From the NCBI GenBank assembly GCA_044507625.1, contig JBIQJE010000005.1, positions 1-64,000 on the forward strand: a stretch of DNA of 64,000 nt, in the 5' to 3' direction. A program made the position numbers and the translations under genes. The DNA comes from Hyphomicrobium_A sp044507625. GTDB taxonomy: Bacteria > Pseudomonadota > Alphaproteobacteria > Rhizobiales > Hyphomicrobiaceae. How positions within the stretch are numbered: position 1 is the first letter of the stretch; every line of letters begins with the position of its first letter. This document shows, piece by piece, positions 10,720 to 20,519 of this stretch. Under the pieces are notes generated by a model. It made no database searches and was not told the origin of the DNA. It worked only from the letters and a program-made list of their open reading frames with translations.

Positions 10720-11796
10720 CTATGCCAGCGCTTTGCTCTTGGCGGAAATGGAGGCGAGCAGATCGCGCCAGGACGCAACGAACGCCTCGGCACCGTCCGA
10801 CTGCAACTTACGGCCCAGCGCCTCGACGTCGACGCCTGCCTCGGCGTGCGCTTCAAGCACAGCATCACAGTCGCCGCCATCCGGCGCGAGCACGCCGGCG
10901 AACACGCCGTGATCGGCGAAGGCACGCAAGGTATCCTCGGGCATGGTGTTGACAGTGTTCGGCGCCGCCAGCGCTTCGATATAGAGGGTGTCTTTGGCGC
11001 GCTTGTCCTTGCTGGAGGTGCTGGCGAACAAAAGCCGCTGCGGCCGGGCGCCTGCATTCTCGAGCCGCTGCCAGCGGTCGGAAGCGAGCAGGTCGCGATA
11101 GGCGCGATAGGCGTGCTGGCCGATGGCGATGCCGAGCCGGTTCTTGAGGGCGTCCGGCACCTCCTCGACGATGGCGCGATCCCAGCGCGAAATGAACACG
11201 GAGGCGACGGAGCGTACGTCGGCATCGAGCCCAGCTTCAACGCGCCGCTCCAGGCCGCGCATATGGGCTTCCGCCGCGGCGAGGTAATCAGCGGTCGAAA
11301 ACAGGAGCGTCACGTTCACCGGGACGCCGGCGAACGTCGCCTCCTCGATGGCCGGCAAGCCTTCGCGCGTGCCGGGGATCTTGATGAAGAGGTTCGGGCG
11401 GGCGCCCTTCGCATAAAGCCGCTTCGCCTCCGCGAGCGTTGCGCTCGCGTCATAGGCGAGCAGCGGCGATACCTCGAGCGAGACCCAGCCGTCGACGCCG
11501 CTGGTCCTGTCGTACGCGGGGCGGAACAGATCCGCTGCGCGGCGCAGGTCTTCCAGCGCCAGCTCGAAGAACAGCGCCTCGTCCGCAAGCCCGTCGCGCA
11601 CAAGACGCTCCACGGCCGCGTCATAGTCGGTGCCCTTGCCGATCGCCTTCTCGAAGATCGTCGGATTGGAAGTGAGCCCCGTGACCGAGAATTCAGCGAT
11701 CATCTTCGCAAGGCGGCCGCTATCCAGCATGCTGCGTGTGATGTCGTCGATCCACAGGCTCTGTCCGGTGCCGTGCAACTCTTGGGTGGGCTTCAC
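10720..11796 (-). CDS. tal: Transaldolase
   Basis: 358 residues. The Schiff-base lysine is in NLFIKIPGT, followed by VNVTLLFS, both diagnostic of transaldolase. The N-terminus GQSLWIDDITRSMLDSG and GLTSNPTIFEKAI match the longer Tal group common in actinobacteria, cyanobacteria and alphaproteobacteria. It transfers a dihydroxyacetone unit between sedoheptulose 7-phosphate and glyceraldehyde 3-phosphate in the cytoplasm. The start is a GTG at 11796 with GGAGAGA upstream. It precedes pgi by 99 bases on the same strand. Some Hyphomicrobiales encode a fused tal-pgi; here they are two separate genes with a stop and a hairpin between. Confidence 0.95.
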   Translation of the reverse strand: MKPTQELHGTGQSLWIDDITRSMLDSGRLAKMIAEFSVTGLTSNPTIFEKAIGKGTDYDAAVERLVRDGLADEALFFELALEDLRRAADLFRPAYDRTSGVDGWVSLEVSPLLAYDASATLAEAKRLYAKGARPNLFIKIPGTREGLPAIEEATFAGVPVNVTLLFSTADYLAAAEAHMRGLERRVEAGLDADVRSVASVFISRWDRAIVEEVPDALKNRLGIAIGQHAYRAYRDLLASDRWQRLENAGARPQRLLFASTSSKDKRAKDTLYIEALAAPNTVNTMPEDTLRAFADHGVFAGVLAPDGGDCDAVLEAHAEAGVDVEALGRKLQSDGAEAFVASWRDLLASISAKSKALA

Positions 11797-11913
11797 TTAC
11801 GTCTCTCCGCTTGAGGCCCGGCGGCGGCGCCGGGGTGTTCGCCTATAATGGGATGATCGGGGGCCGGCAGCCAAGCCCGCCAGAGGGCTATTCCGACCCT
11901 CGCCGGGGCGCCT

Positions 11914-12495
11914 TTAGAGCATTTCCGGCTTGAAAAGGCGCTGGAAGCGGGCGGTATTCTCTCCGGAGATCATGAATTCACCGTTGCCCCGATAATGGAT
12001 GGTGCGCGGAAACCGCGGGGTCCGCGCCACGTGGGCCTTCACCACCTCCCAGACGAACAGGCTGTATTTGCTTACGAGGCCCCCATCGTAGAGGCGGCAT
12101 TCAAAGTTGGCGTAGCACTCCGAAATCAGCGGCGCCACGACTTTCGCGGCCGGCTCGGCGGTCAGCTTGAAGCGGGCAAACTTGTCCGTATCGCGGCCGG
12201 AGCAATTGCCGATGCCAACGACCTTGGCGGCCATATCGAGCGTCGGCACGTTGATGACGCATTCGCGACTTTTGCGGACGAGCTCCCGAGTGTGGTTCTC
12301 GCTCCAAATGTAGCAGCCGATCAGTGAAGGCTCGAACTCCATGATCATGTGCCAGCCCATGGTCATGATGTTCGTTTCACCGCCGTGGGCGGAGCTGACG
12401 AGCACGACGGGTCCGGGCTCGATAAAGCGGCGCACATCACTCACGGGAAAATCGTCTTTGTCGTAGTGCTTGGCCTTGCCGTTTTTGGCGGACAT
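11914..12495 (-). CDS. Flavin reductase family protein (FMN-binding split barrel)
   Basis: 193 residues from the ATG at 12495, preceded by GAGGGAG; the open frame extends further upstream but without a good ribosome site. The segment PGPVVLVSSAHGGETNIMTMGWHM followed by PSLIGCYIW is the FMN-binding split-barrel core of flavin reductase-like proteins. These bind FMN and either reduce free flavin with NAD(P)H or have unknown redox roles. It is divergent from the aldo/keto reductase 215 bases away. No partner monooxygenase is adjacent, so the physiological role is open. Confidence 0.85.
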   Translation of the reverse strand: MSAKNGKAKHYDKDDFPVSDVRRFIEPGPVVLVSSAHGGETNIMTMGWHMIMEFEPSLIGCYIWSENHTRELVRKSRECVINVPTLDMAAKVVGIGNCSGRDTDKFARFKLTAEPAAKVVAPLISECYANFECRLYDGGLVSKYSLFVWEVVKAHVARTPRFPRTIHYRGNGEFMISGENTARFQRLFKPEML

Positions 12496-12709
12496 CTGCC
12501 GCTCCCTCGCAACGCCCCTACCCTCAACGCACGTCAACGTTTTGCGGCAGCCTTGGTTGCCGATTGCGACAATGGTGCTGCCGGCCCGGCGCCCCGCGTT
12601 CAATCTCCGATGTTACGCTCGCTCCATCCCCCATCGGCGCTGCGCCTTGTCAAAGCGCGTCACAGCGCCCTATCTCAGCCAAGGTTTATCAAACGCAGGA
12701 TGGTTGCCC

Positions 12710-13738
12710 ATGGAATACCGCCGTCTTGGCCGCTCAGGCCTCAACGTGCCCGCCCTGAGCTTCGGCACTGGCACCTTCGGCGGCAAGGGCGAGTTTTTCG
12801 CCGCCTGGGGCACCACGGACGTTGCCGAGGCGCGGCGGCTGATCGACATCTGCCTCGATGCGGGCGTCAATATGTTCGACACTGCCGACATCTATTCGCG
12901 AGGGGAGTCGGAGCGCATCCTCGGAGAGGCTTTAAAGGGCAAGCGGGACCGCGCGCTCATTTCCACGAAGGCGACGTTCCGCTTCGGCGATGGGCCGAAC
13001 GAGCTGGGCTCATCGCGTCAGCATCTGCTGGCAACGGTCGATGCGCAGCTCAAGCGCCTGCAGACCGACCACATCGATCTTTTCCAGCTGCACGGCTACG
13101 ACGCCTTGACGCCGCAGGAGGAGGTGCTGTCGACGCTCGACACCCTCGTGCGCGCCGGCAAGATCCGCTACACGGGCGTTTCGAATTTCTCCGGCTGGCA
13201 TCTGATGAAGTCGCTCGCCGTTGCCGATCGCTACGGCTATCCGCGCCATGTCGCGAACCAGACCTACTATTCGCTCATAGGCCGCGAGTACGAATGGGAG
13301 CTGATGCCGCTCGGCATCGAGGAGGGCATAGGGGCGGTCGTCTGGAGCCCTCTCGGATGGGGACGCCTTACGGGCAAGATCCGCCGCGGCACAGGCATTC
13401 CGAAGGAAAGCCGCCTGCACGGCTCCGCCGAATCGGGCCCGCAGATGCCGGACGAATACCTCTTCCGCGTCGTCGACGCGCTCGATGAAGTGGCCAAGGA
13501 AACGGGCAAGACGATCCCGCAGGTCGCGCTCAACTGGCTGCTGCAGCGGCCTTCCGTCTCCTCGGTCATCGTCGGCGCACGCAATGAAGACCAGCTGAAG
13601 CAGAACCTGGGTGCCGTCGGCTGGAACCTCACCACTGAACAGGTGGCGAGGCTCGACAAGGCGAGCGAGGTGCCGCTCACCTATCCCTACTGGCACCAGC
13701 GTAACACTTTCCTCGAGCGCAATCCCGCGCCGGTCTGA
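12710..13738 (+). CDS. Aldo/keto reductase
   Basis: 342 residues. The catalytic tetrad is visible: D and Y in FDTADIYSRGES, K in STKATF, and H in QLHGYD. The C-terminal NADPH site SSVIVGARNEDQLKQNL is also present. It reduces aldehydes or ketones with NADPH in the cytoplasm; substrate unknown. The frame is open for 80 codons upstream, but MEYRRLGRSGLNV is the conserved family N-terminus and AGGA precedes it, so 12710 is the start. Confidence 0.93.
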   Translation: MEYRRLGRSGLNVPALSFGTGTFGGKGEFFAAWGTTDVAEARRLIDICLDAGVNMFDTADIYSRGESERILGEALKGKRDRALISTKATFRFGDGPNELGSSRQHLLATVDAQLKRLQTDHIDLFQLHGYDALTPQEEVLSTLDTLVRAGKIRYTGVSNFSGWHLMKSLAVADRYGYPRHVANQTYYSLIGREYEWELMPLGIEEGIGAVVWSPLGWGRLTGKIRRGTGIPKESRLHGSAESGPQMPDEYLFRVVDALDEVAKETGKTIPQVALNWLLQRPSVSSVIVGARNEDQLKQNLGAVGWNLTTEQVARLDKASEVPLTYPYWHQRNTFLERNPAPV

Positions 13739-13759
13739 TACGCCGCGCGATGCAATGCC

Positions 13760-13783
13760 GGGAGGCACGCCGGCTGGCCTCCC
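13760..13783. terminator. Hairpin between convergent aldo/keto reductase and cysB
   Basis: GGGAGGC at 13760-13766 pairs with GCCTCCC at 13777-13783 across ten bases, in the 73-base gap between two converging genes. No T run follows on either strand. Confidence 0.5.
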
Positions 13784-13811
13784 ACCTGTCGCTCGGATGA
13801 CGCTGAATGGA

Positions 13812-14753
13812 TTATTCGCTCGCGACGGCGGTGTCTTCCGGAGCCAGCTTCGTGCGCACCGCCGTCTCGGTCAGCTCCGGCGAGCACAGCTCGATGAACT
13901 TATAGGCATAGCCCCGCAGGTACCGCCCGCGCCGCACGGCGATGCGCGAGGTATTGCGCGCGAAGAGCCCCTTGGAGGCGAGCAGCTTCACGGAATCCCG
14001 CGACCCGTCATAGGCCATGGACGCGATGATGCCGACGCCGAGGCCCAGCTCGACATAGGTCTTGATGACGTCAGCATCGAGAGCAGTCATGACGATGTCA
14101 GGCTCGATGCCGGCGGCCTGGAAGGCCGCGTCGATGTGGGGGCGGCCGGTGAAGCCCGCATCGTAGGTGATGATCGGCCACGCGGCGATTTTCTCGAGCG
14201 TCATCGGCTCGTCATCGGCAAGCGGATGGCCGGCCGGAACGATGACCGCATGCTCCCACGAGTAGTACGGGAATGCCGCGATCTCGGGGTTGTCTTCCAG
14301 CGCTTCGGTGGCGACACCGATATCGGCGCTGCCTTCCAGCAGCATCGACATGATTTCCTTGGGGCTCGCCTGATGGAGGATCAGGCGCACGTTGGGAAAC
14401 GCTTCCTTGAACTTCACGACGACCGGCGGCAGGGCGTAACGGGCCTGCGTGTGCGTGGTCGCGATCGTCAGCTCCCCTTCATCCCGCTGGGAAAACTGGT
14501 CGGCCAGGCGCTTGATGTTCTTGGCGTCGAGCAACAGGCGCTCGACGATCGGAACCAGCTCCTGTCCGGGCCCTGTCAAACCCAGGAGACGCTTGCCCCG
14601 GCGCACGAACAGCTCGACGCCTAGCTCGTCCTCGAGATCCTTGATGTGCCGGCTGACGCCCGATTGCGAGGTATAGAGCGCGTTGGCCACCTCGGTGAGA
14701 TTGAAGTTGCGGCGGACGGCTTCGCGAATGATCCGAAGCTGCTGGAAATTCAC
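13812..14753 (-). CDS. cysB: CysB-like LysR-family regulator of sulfur assimilation
   Basis: 313 residues. MNFQQLRIIREAVRRNFNLTEVANALYTSQSGVSRHI is the CysB-type winged helix, where residues 19-38 form the helix-turn-helix. TIATTHTQARYALPPVV and the ASPKEI segment are typical of the CysB/Cbl effector domain, which senses O-acetylserine, sulfate or a derivative. It would activate sulfate-uptake genes under sulfur limitation. It is the last gene of the sulfate operon, ten bases behind cysA. The conserved promoters at 17699, 18488 and 20520 are its natural candidate targets, though no binding site is proven. It could equally be a Cbl-like paralogue. Confidence 0.92.
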   Translation of the reverse strand: MNFQQLRIIREAVRRNFNLTEVANALYTSQSGVSRHIKDLEDELGVELFVRRGKRLLGLTGPGQELVPIVERLLLDAKNIKRLADQFSQRDEGELTIATTHTQARYALPPVVVKFKEAFPNVRLILHQASPKEIMSMLLEGSADIGVATEALEDNPEIAAFPYYSWEHAVIVPAGHPLADDEPMTLEKIAAWPIITYDAGFTGRPHIDAAFQAAGIEPDIVMTALDADVIKTYVELGLGVGIIASMAYDGSRDSVKLLASKGLFARNTSRIAVRRGRYLRGYAYKFIELCSPELTETAVRTKLAPEDTAVASE

Positions 14754-14763
14754 GTGCGTGCTC

Positions 14764-15830
<1,067 letters not shown>

Positions 15831-15834
<4 letters not shown>

Positions 15835-16724
15835 GGCGCCCCAATCGGCTGAGGTTCGCGTCCCGTCCGCCACTCGATGGTCGCTTTGATGACGAGGGTC
15901 ACCAGCGCCAGGAGCGCGAGCAAAGACGCCACTGCAAACGCCGCGGCAAAGTTGTACTCGTTATAGAGGATCTCAACCTGCAACGGCATGGTGTTCGTTT
16001 GGCCGCGAATGTGGCCGGACACTACGGATACGGCGCCGAACTCGCCCATCGCGCGCGCGTTACAGAGGATGACGCCGTAGAGCAGCCCCCATTTCACGTT
16101 CGGGAGCGTGACGCGCAGGAACGTCTGCCAGCCGGTGGCGCCCAGCACGAGTGCGGCTTCCTCCTCCTCGCGTCCCTGGGCCTGCATCAGCGGGATCAGC
16201 TCGCGGGCGATGAACGGAACCGTGACGAAAATGGTGGCGAGGATGATGCCCGGCACCGCGAAGACGATCTTGATGCCGTGCGCGGAAAGCCAGGGGCCGA
16301 ACCAGCCCTGCGCGCCGAACACCAGCACGTAGACGAGACCTGCGACAACGGGTGATACGGAGAACGGCAGATCTATCAACGTGACGAGGATTTGCTTGCC
16401 GCGAAAATCGTGCTTGGCGATGGCCCATGCGGCCGTGATGCCGAAGACGAGATTGAGCGGCACCGCGACAGCGGCTGCGAGCAGGGTCAGGCGCATCGAA
16501 GCCACCGCATCCGGCTCGATAAGCGCAGCCCAATAGGCTTCCCACCCCTTGCGCAGCGCCTCGGTGAACACCGCGATCAGCGGCAGCAACAGGAATGCGC
16601 CGAAGAACGTCAGCGATATCGCGATGACGATCCATTTGACCGCCGCGGGCTCGCTCGTTGCGGGGTTCCTCTCGAACCTTTCGGCCCGGCCGCTGGAAAC
16701 GGACATCTGGGCGACAGCAGCCAT
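15831..16724 (-). CDS. cysW: Sulfate ABC transporter permease
   Basis: 297 residues with about six membrane segments and the inner-membrane permease motif REEEEAALVLGATGWQTFLRVTLP (EAA loop) that docks on CysA. FGAVSVVSGHIRGQTNTMPL is the CysW signature. The ATG at 16724 shares one base with the cysT stop codon (TAATG), so the two are coupled; the start at 16757 would overlap cysT by 34 bases and is less likely. Confidence 0.96.
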
Positions 16725-17560
16725 TAGCGCGCACTCCGGGTGGCCCGCGACGTCCACGCCTGCAACAGGTTGATGATGAGCAGCAGGGCGAACGACACGA
16801 TGAGCATCACCGCGGCGACCGCGGTCGCGCCAACGTAATCGTATTGTTCGAGCTTGGTGATGATGATGAGCGGGGTGATCTCCGACACCATCGGCATGTT
16901 GCCGGCGATGAAGATCACCGATCCGTATTCGCCGACGGCGCGCGCGAACGCGAGGGCAAAGCCTGTGAGGAGCGCCGGCGCCAATATCGGAAGCATGACA
17001 CGGCGGAGTGTCTGCCAGCGCGATGCTCCGAGGCTTGCGGCGGCCTCCTCGAATTCGAGATCGAGGTCCTCCAGCACCGGCTGCACGGTGCGTACCACAA
17101 AGGGCACGCCGATGAATATGAGTGCGACGAGCACGCCGAGCGGCGTATAGGCGACCTTGATTCCGAAAGGCTCGAGGTACTGCCCCACCATGCCGTTCCG
17201 CGCGTAGATAGCGGTGAGCGCAATTCCGGCGACGGCCGTCGGCAGCGCGAAAGGCAGATCGATCAGGGCGTCGATGATCCGCTTACCGGGGAAGGTGTAG
17301 CGCACGAGCGACCATGCGAGCAGCAGCCCGAAGACGACGTTAACCGCCGCCGCAAGCAGCGAGGCGCCGAAGCTCAGCCGATACGATGCGAGCACCCGTG
17401 GCGCCGTCACTACGCGCCAGAACTCGCTGAAGCTCAGCTCGGCGCTCTTGATGAACACTGCCGCGAGCGGCACCAGCACGATCAGCGAAAGGTAAAAGAG
17501 GGTAAATCCAATCGAGAGGCCGAAACCAGGCAGAACCCGCGGACGTCGTGTGCCTAGCAT
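16724..17560 (-). CDS. cysT: Sulfate ABC transporter permease
   Basis: 278 residues with six membrane segments. The EAA loop is EEAAASLGASRWQTLRRVMLP, and RAVGEYGSVIFIAGNMPM is the CysT/CysU signature. GGAGG lies five bases before the ATG at 17560, which rules out the longer frame starting at 17662. It is the first gene of the cysTWAB unit. A conserved promoter element lies at 17699-17751, giving a leader of roughly 130 bases, longer than for the other two copies of the element. Confidence 0.96.
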   Translation of the reverse strand: MLGTRRPRVLPGFGLSIGFTLFYLSLIVLVPLAAVFIKSAELSFSEFWRVVTAPRVLASYRLSFGASLLAAAVNVVFGLLLAWSLVRYTFPGKRIIDALIDLPFALPTAVAGIALTAIYARNGMVGQYLEPFGIKVAYTPLGVLVALIFIGVPFVVRTVQPVLEDLDLEFEEAAASLGASRWQTLRRVMLPILAPALLTGFALAFARAVGEYGSVIFIAGNMPMVSEITPLIIITKLEQYDYVGATAVAAVMLIVSFALLLIINLLQAWTSRATRSAR

Positions 17561-17698
17561 TGCGGCCTCCAAGCCTCCTCCATGTGCGCGGGAGGCTTGG
17601 CGCGAAGACGCGCGTTCCCGGCCGGTAATGCGACGTCCGCCGCAGACCAACCGGATCGCCAAAACGTCGTCACCCCGGCTCCCTTGCCGTCAATTTAG

Positions 17699-17751
17699 TA
17701 GCGATGGGTCTATCCCACGCGAACCATCATTTTCCGATTTGCTTATTCGCA
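17699..17751 (-). promoter_or_regulatory. Conserved sulfate-cluster promoter, copy 1 (upstream of cysT)
   Basis: Read on the minus strand: TGCGAATAAGC (17751-17741), ATGGTT as -35-like block (17727-17722), 17 bases, then TCGCTA as -10-like block (17704-17699). The same blocks at the same spacing occur at 18488-18540 and 20520-20572. The element starts 16 bases after the stop of the XRE-cupin gene, so it would let cysTWAB be transcribed separately. Identification as a promoter is inferred from the shared spacing. Confidence 0.7.
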
Positions 17752-17766
17752 ATCCTGGAAACGGGG

Positions 17767-18408
17767 CTAACGAACCGGTGCGCCGAGGCGATCGATCACG
17801 ACGTGGAGGATCGCATCGCGCGTGTCTGGATTGTGGACCGTGCGGGGGCGATCCGCCTCCTCCAGGAAGGCGACATCGCCCTCGTTGAGCAGGAGCGGGG
17901 CATCGTCTCCAACGGTCAATTCTATCCGCCCGGTTACGACGACGAAGGTCTCCTTCGTGCCACCGGTGCGTGTCTCCAGCTGTTCGCTGTGCTGGGCGGC
18001 GATGATCGCTTCATAGAATTGCGCGCGCAGCTCGTTCTCGCTGGGAAAGAGCGGCCGCAACTGGAATTTTCCATCCGCGGAGGCGATCACCTTGCTCGTG
18101 CTGCGTTTCAGAACGACGGTCTGGCGAATATTCGGGGACGCTACGAGCGTGACCAGGGGAACGTCGAGTGCGTCCGCCACCTTGTTGAGCAGCACGATCG
18201 TCGGAACGCTTTGTCCGTTCTCGATCTGGCTCAGCATGGCACGGCTGACGCCGGCGAGGTTTGCGAGCCGCTCCAGTGAATAGCGGTGGCGCGCACGCAG
18301 CGCTCTGACGCGCGTCCCGATGACCGTCGAAAGCGTCACGTCCGCTTCCGCCGATCGTTCAGCAACAACAGTGCGCGCTCGATCCCGTGGCTCGTCTTTC
18401 TGGACCAT
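17767..18408 (-). CDS. XRE-family transcriptional regulator with C-terminal cupin sensor
   Basis: 213 residues from the ATG at 18408, preceded by GGGGG. Residues ~30-90 form a Cro/CI helix-turn-helix (YSLERLANLAGVSRAMLSQI followed by ENGQSVPTI). Residues ~130-210 form a small cupin barrel (GGTKETFVVVTGRIELTVGD, LLLNEGDVAFLEEADRPRTVHNPD). This one-component architecture binds a small ligand in the cupin and DNA with the helix-turn-helix. It lies inside the sulfate cluster and carries the same promoter element as sbp and cysT, so it is probably a second regulator of sulfur uptake or metabolism. Its ligand is unknown. Members of the family elsewhere control amino-acid, polyamine or sulfonate genes. 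Confidence 0.88.
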   Translation of the reverse strand: MVQKDEPRDRARTVVAERSAEADVTLSTVIGTRVRALRARHRYSLERLANLAGVSRAMLSQIENGQSVPTIVLLNKVADALDVPLVTLVASPNIRQTVVLKRSTSKVIASADGKFQLRPLFPSENELRAQFYEAIIAAQHSEQLETRTGGTKETFVVVTGRIELTVGDDAPLLLNEGDVAFLEEADRPRTVHNPDTRDAILHVVIDRLGAPVR

Positions 18409-18487
18409 TCGCCCCCAGCCAGCGCATTTGGACGCCGCCCCCGATGACACGGCGCAGAACATCGCCGCCCGTGACAGTCAGCAACGC

Positions 18488-18540
18488 TACCGAGCGCGTG
18501 CAGCGGTTCGAACCAAGAAAATCTGCTGAGCTTATGCGGC
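18488..18540 (-). promoter_or_regulatory. Conserved sulfate-cluster promoter, copy 2 (upstream of XRE-cupin regulator)
   Basis: Minus strand: GCATAAGC block (18538-18531), TTGGTT (18516-18511), 17 bases, TCGGTA (18493-18488). It lies downstream of a hairpin with a pyrimidine tail (18581-18610), so the regulator gene appears to have its own transcription start about 70 bases before its ATG. Confidence 0.7.
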
Positions 18541-18580
18541 GGCCAACATTGGCACAGCGCCAGAGCAGCAATATTCCGGC

Positions 18581-18610
18581 AAAAGAAAGAGAGCCACGGC
18601 TTGGCTCTCT
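18581..18610 (-). terminator. Rho-independent-like terminator after the alpha/beta hydrolase gene
   Basis: A 9-bp stem (AGAGAGCCA at 18588-18596 with TGGCTCTCT at 18602-18610) with a 5-base loop. On the minus strand it is followed by TTTCTTTT, a U-rich tail. It lies 86 bases behind the hydrolase stop. Confidence 0.75.
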
Positions 18611-18695
18611 CCAAGTGCATCGCGTGCATGCGCTGCCGGTCAGACCTTCGATCCCATGTTGCCGCGACGGCAATGGTTACGCGCGACGGCGCCCC

Positions 18696-19280
18696 TCAAA
18701 TCGCCAGAGAATGCCTGGCCCGGCGATGATGAGAAGCACCGTCGGCGATTCCTTTTCCGCCACGTGCTGCGCGCCCGCGGAGAGCATCGAAAATATCGTA
18801 TCCGCGCGGCCAGACGCCGAAGCCGGAGGCGACGTTGATATGCCCTGCTGCACCGATATTGATGAGCTCCGCGTCCCAAGCACCGGACCAATGTTCAGCC
18901 CCGCCGTAGGACATCCAGGGATCGTTCGTGCTCGCTACGACAACTGCAGGTACGGAGAGCCGATCGGCTGGGGTCTCGGCTCCAATGTCGAAGCGTTCCG
19001 GGTCGGCGGGCGCGACCAGCATCAGGCCGGCAATCAGATCGGGACGGCGCGAGGCCACTTCGACCGCGGCCAGGCAACCGAAGCTGTGCGCGATGATGAA
19101 GACCGGCTCGGCCGCGTGCTCGGCTTCCTCCTGAACCCGTTGCGCCCAGACATCGAGGTCCGGCTTCGCCCAATCATCCTGGTTGATGCGGACACTATCG
19201 GGGATAAGAGTTTCCAACCACGACTGCCAATGGCCGGGCCCGCTGCCGTTGAGGCCGGGGACGATGAGGCTCATAGCCAT
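18696..19280 (-). CDS. RBBP9/YdeN family alpha/beta hydrolase
   Basis: 194 residues. The N-terminus SLIVPGLNGSGPGHWQSWLE, the nucleophile serine in IIAHSFGCLAA, the acid in VASTNDPWMSY and the histidine in GAAGHINVASG give a complete Ser-Asp-His triad of the small RBBP9/YdeN serine hydrolases. Cytoplasmic; substrate unknown. It sits between sbp and the XRE-cupin regulator on the same strand, bracketed by hairpins on both sides. Its presence in a sulfate cluster suggests a role in handling an organosulfur ester or thioester, but that is inference. GGAG lies seven bases before the ATG at 19280; a second ATG at 19274 is possible. Confidence 0.85.
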   Translation of the reverse strand: MAMSLIVPGLNGSGPGHWQSWLETLIPDSVRINQDDWAKPDLDVWAQRVQEEAEHAAEPVFIIAHSFGCLAAVEVASRRPDLIAGLMLVAPADPERFDIGAETPADRLSVPAVVVASTNDPWMSYGGAEHWSGAWDAELINIGAAGHINVASGFGVWPRGYDIFDALRGRAARGGKGIADGASHHRRARHSLAI

Positions 19281-19351
19281 GGTGCGCTCCGTTTCCAAAC
19301 AGCTTGGTTGATGTGGCGCGTGGTTTTGTCAGACTACGGTCCATCGCTGAT

Positions 19352-19394
19352 GTCGGCCTTGGTCGATAGGCTGTGCGGGGAGACCAAGGCCGAC
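19352..19394 (-). terminator. Long perfect hairpin between sbp and the hydrolase gene
   Basis: A perfect 13-bp inverted repeat (GTCGGCCTTGGTC at 19352-19364, GACCAAGGCCGAC at 19382-19394) with a 17-base loop in the 166-base gap after sbp. No U run follows, so it may act as an mRNA-stabilising 3' end or partial terminator that keeps sbp more abundant than the genes after it. Confidence 0.55.
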
Positions 19395-19446
19395 CGATCA
19401 CGCTCCGGAGCGGTGGGAGGCGTCCGCTCCGAAGCATGGTCAGGTG

Positions 19447-20466
19447 TCAGCTCGGGCTGTAGATCTGATCGAAGGTGCCACCGTCCTTGAAGTGGGTTTC
19501 ATAGGCCTTCGTCCAGCCACCGAAGCCCTCGTCGATCGTGAACAGCTTGATCTTGGGGAACTTGTCGCTGAATTTGGCAGCCACCTTCTCGTCCGTGGGC
19601 CGATAGAAGTTCTTCGCCGCTATCTCTTGCGCCTCGGGCGAGTAGAGATAATTGAGATACTCCTGCGCCAGCTCCTGCGTGCCGTGCTTTTCGACATTCT
19701 TGTCGACGACGGCGACGGTCGGCTCGGCGAGGATCGACAGCGAGGGCACGACGATCTCGAATTTGTCCGGCCCAAGCTCCTTGAGGGCAAGGAACGCCTC
19801 GTTCTCCCAGGAAATGAACACGTCGCCGACACCGCGCTCGACGAAGGTGGTGGTCGAACCGCGCGCGCCCGAGTCAAGCACAGCGACGTTCTTGTAGAGC
19901 TTGGTTACGAACTCCCTCGCCTTCTCGGCGCCGCCATACTTCTTATCGGCGTAATGCCAGGCCGCGAGGTAGTTCCACTGGGCGCCGCCGGAGGTCTTGG
20001 GGTTCGGCGTGATGACAGAGGTGCCCTCCTTCGCCAGATCATCCCAATCCTTGATGTCCTTCGGATTGCCTTTGCGCACGAGGAAGACGATGGTGGAGGT
20101 GTAAGGCGATGAGTTGTGCGCCAGGCGCTTCTGCCAATCCGCCGGGATCAGCTTCGCCTTGTCCACGATGGCGTTGACGTCGCGCGCCAGCGCCAGGGTG
20201 ACGACGTCCGCCTCAAGTCCGTCGATCACAGCGCGAGCCTGCTTGCCGGAGCCGCCGTGCGACTGCTTGACGGTGACGTCCTCGCCTGTCTTCGCCTTCC
20301 AATGCTTCGCGAAGGCGGCATTGTAAGCTTGGTAGAATTCACGCGTTGGGTCATACGAGACGTTGAGCAGCGTGCGCTCCGCTGCGCTCGCCACGGACGC
20401 GCCGCCCGCCATCCCCACGGCAATGGCCAGTGCAACCACTTGCCGGCGCGAAAATTCGAGTTTCAT
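19447..20466 (-). CDS. sbp: Sulfate ABC transporter substrate-binding protein
   Basis: 339 residues with a signal peptide (MKLEFSRRQVVALAIAVGMAGGASVASA). LLNVSYDPTREFYQAYNAAFAKHW and QSHGGSGKQARAVIDGLEADVVTLAL are the classical sulfate-binding protein signatures; the SGARGSTTTFVERG segment lines the anion site. It is the periplasmic receptor that feeds CysTWA. AGAGGA lies upstream of the ATG at 20466, favouring it over the longer frame. The preceding promoter element at 20520-20572 predicts a leader of about 47 bases. Confidence 0.97.
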   Translation of the reverse strand: MKLEFSRRQVVALAIAVGMAGGASVASAAERTLLNVSYDPTREFYQAYNAAFAKHWKAKTGEDVTVKQSHGGSGKQARAVIDGLEADVVTLALARDVNAIVDKAKLIPADWQKRLAHNSSPYTSTIVFLVRKGNPKDIKDWDDLAKEGTSVITPNPKTSGGAQWNYLAAWHYADKKYGGAEKAREFVTKLYKNVAVLDSGARGSTTTFVERGVGDVFISWENEAFLALKELGPDKFEIVVPSLSILAEPTVAVVDKNVEKHGTQELAQEYLNYLYSPEAQEIAAKNFYRPTDEKVAAKFSDKFPKIKLFTIDEGFGGWTKAYETHFKDGGTFDQIYSPS

Positions 20467-20519
20467 CGCAAAATCCTCTGCTTGCCTGACCCCATTGATG
20501 AAAGTCACGAAACCAGGAT

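Noticed and set aside
10620..10720. A fused transaldolase/phosphoglucose isomerase
   Set aside because: Some relatives have the fusion, but here tal has its own stop, pgi its own ribosome site, and a 99-base gap separates them.
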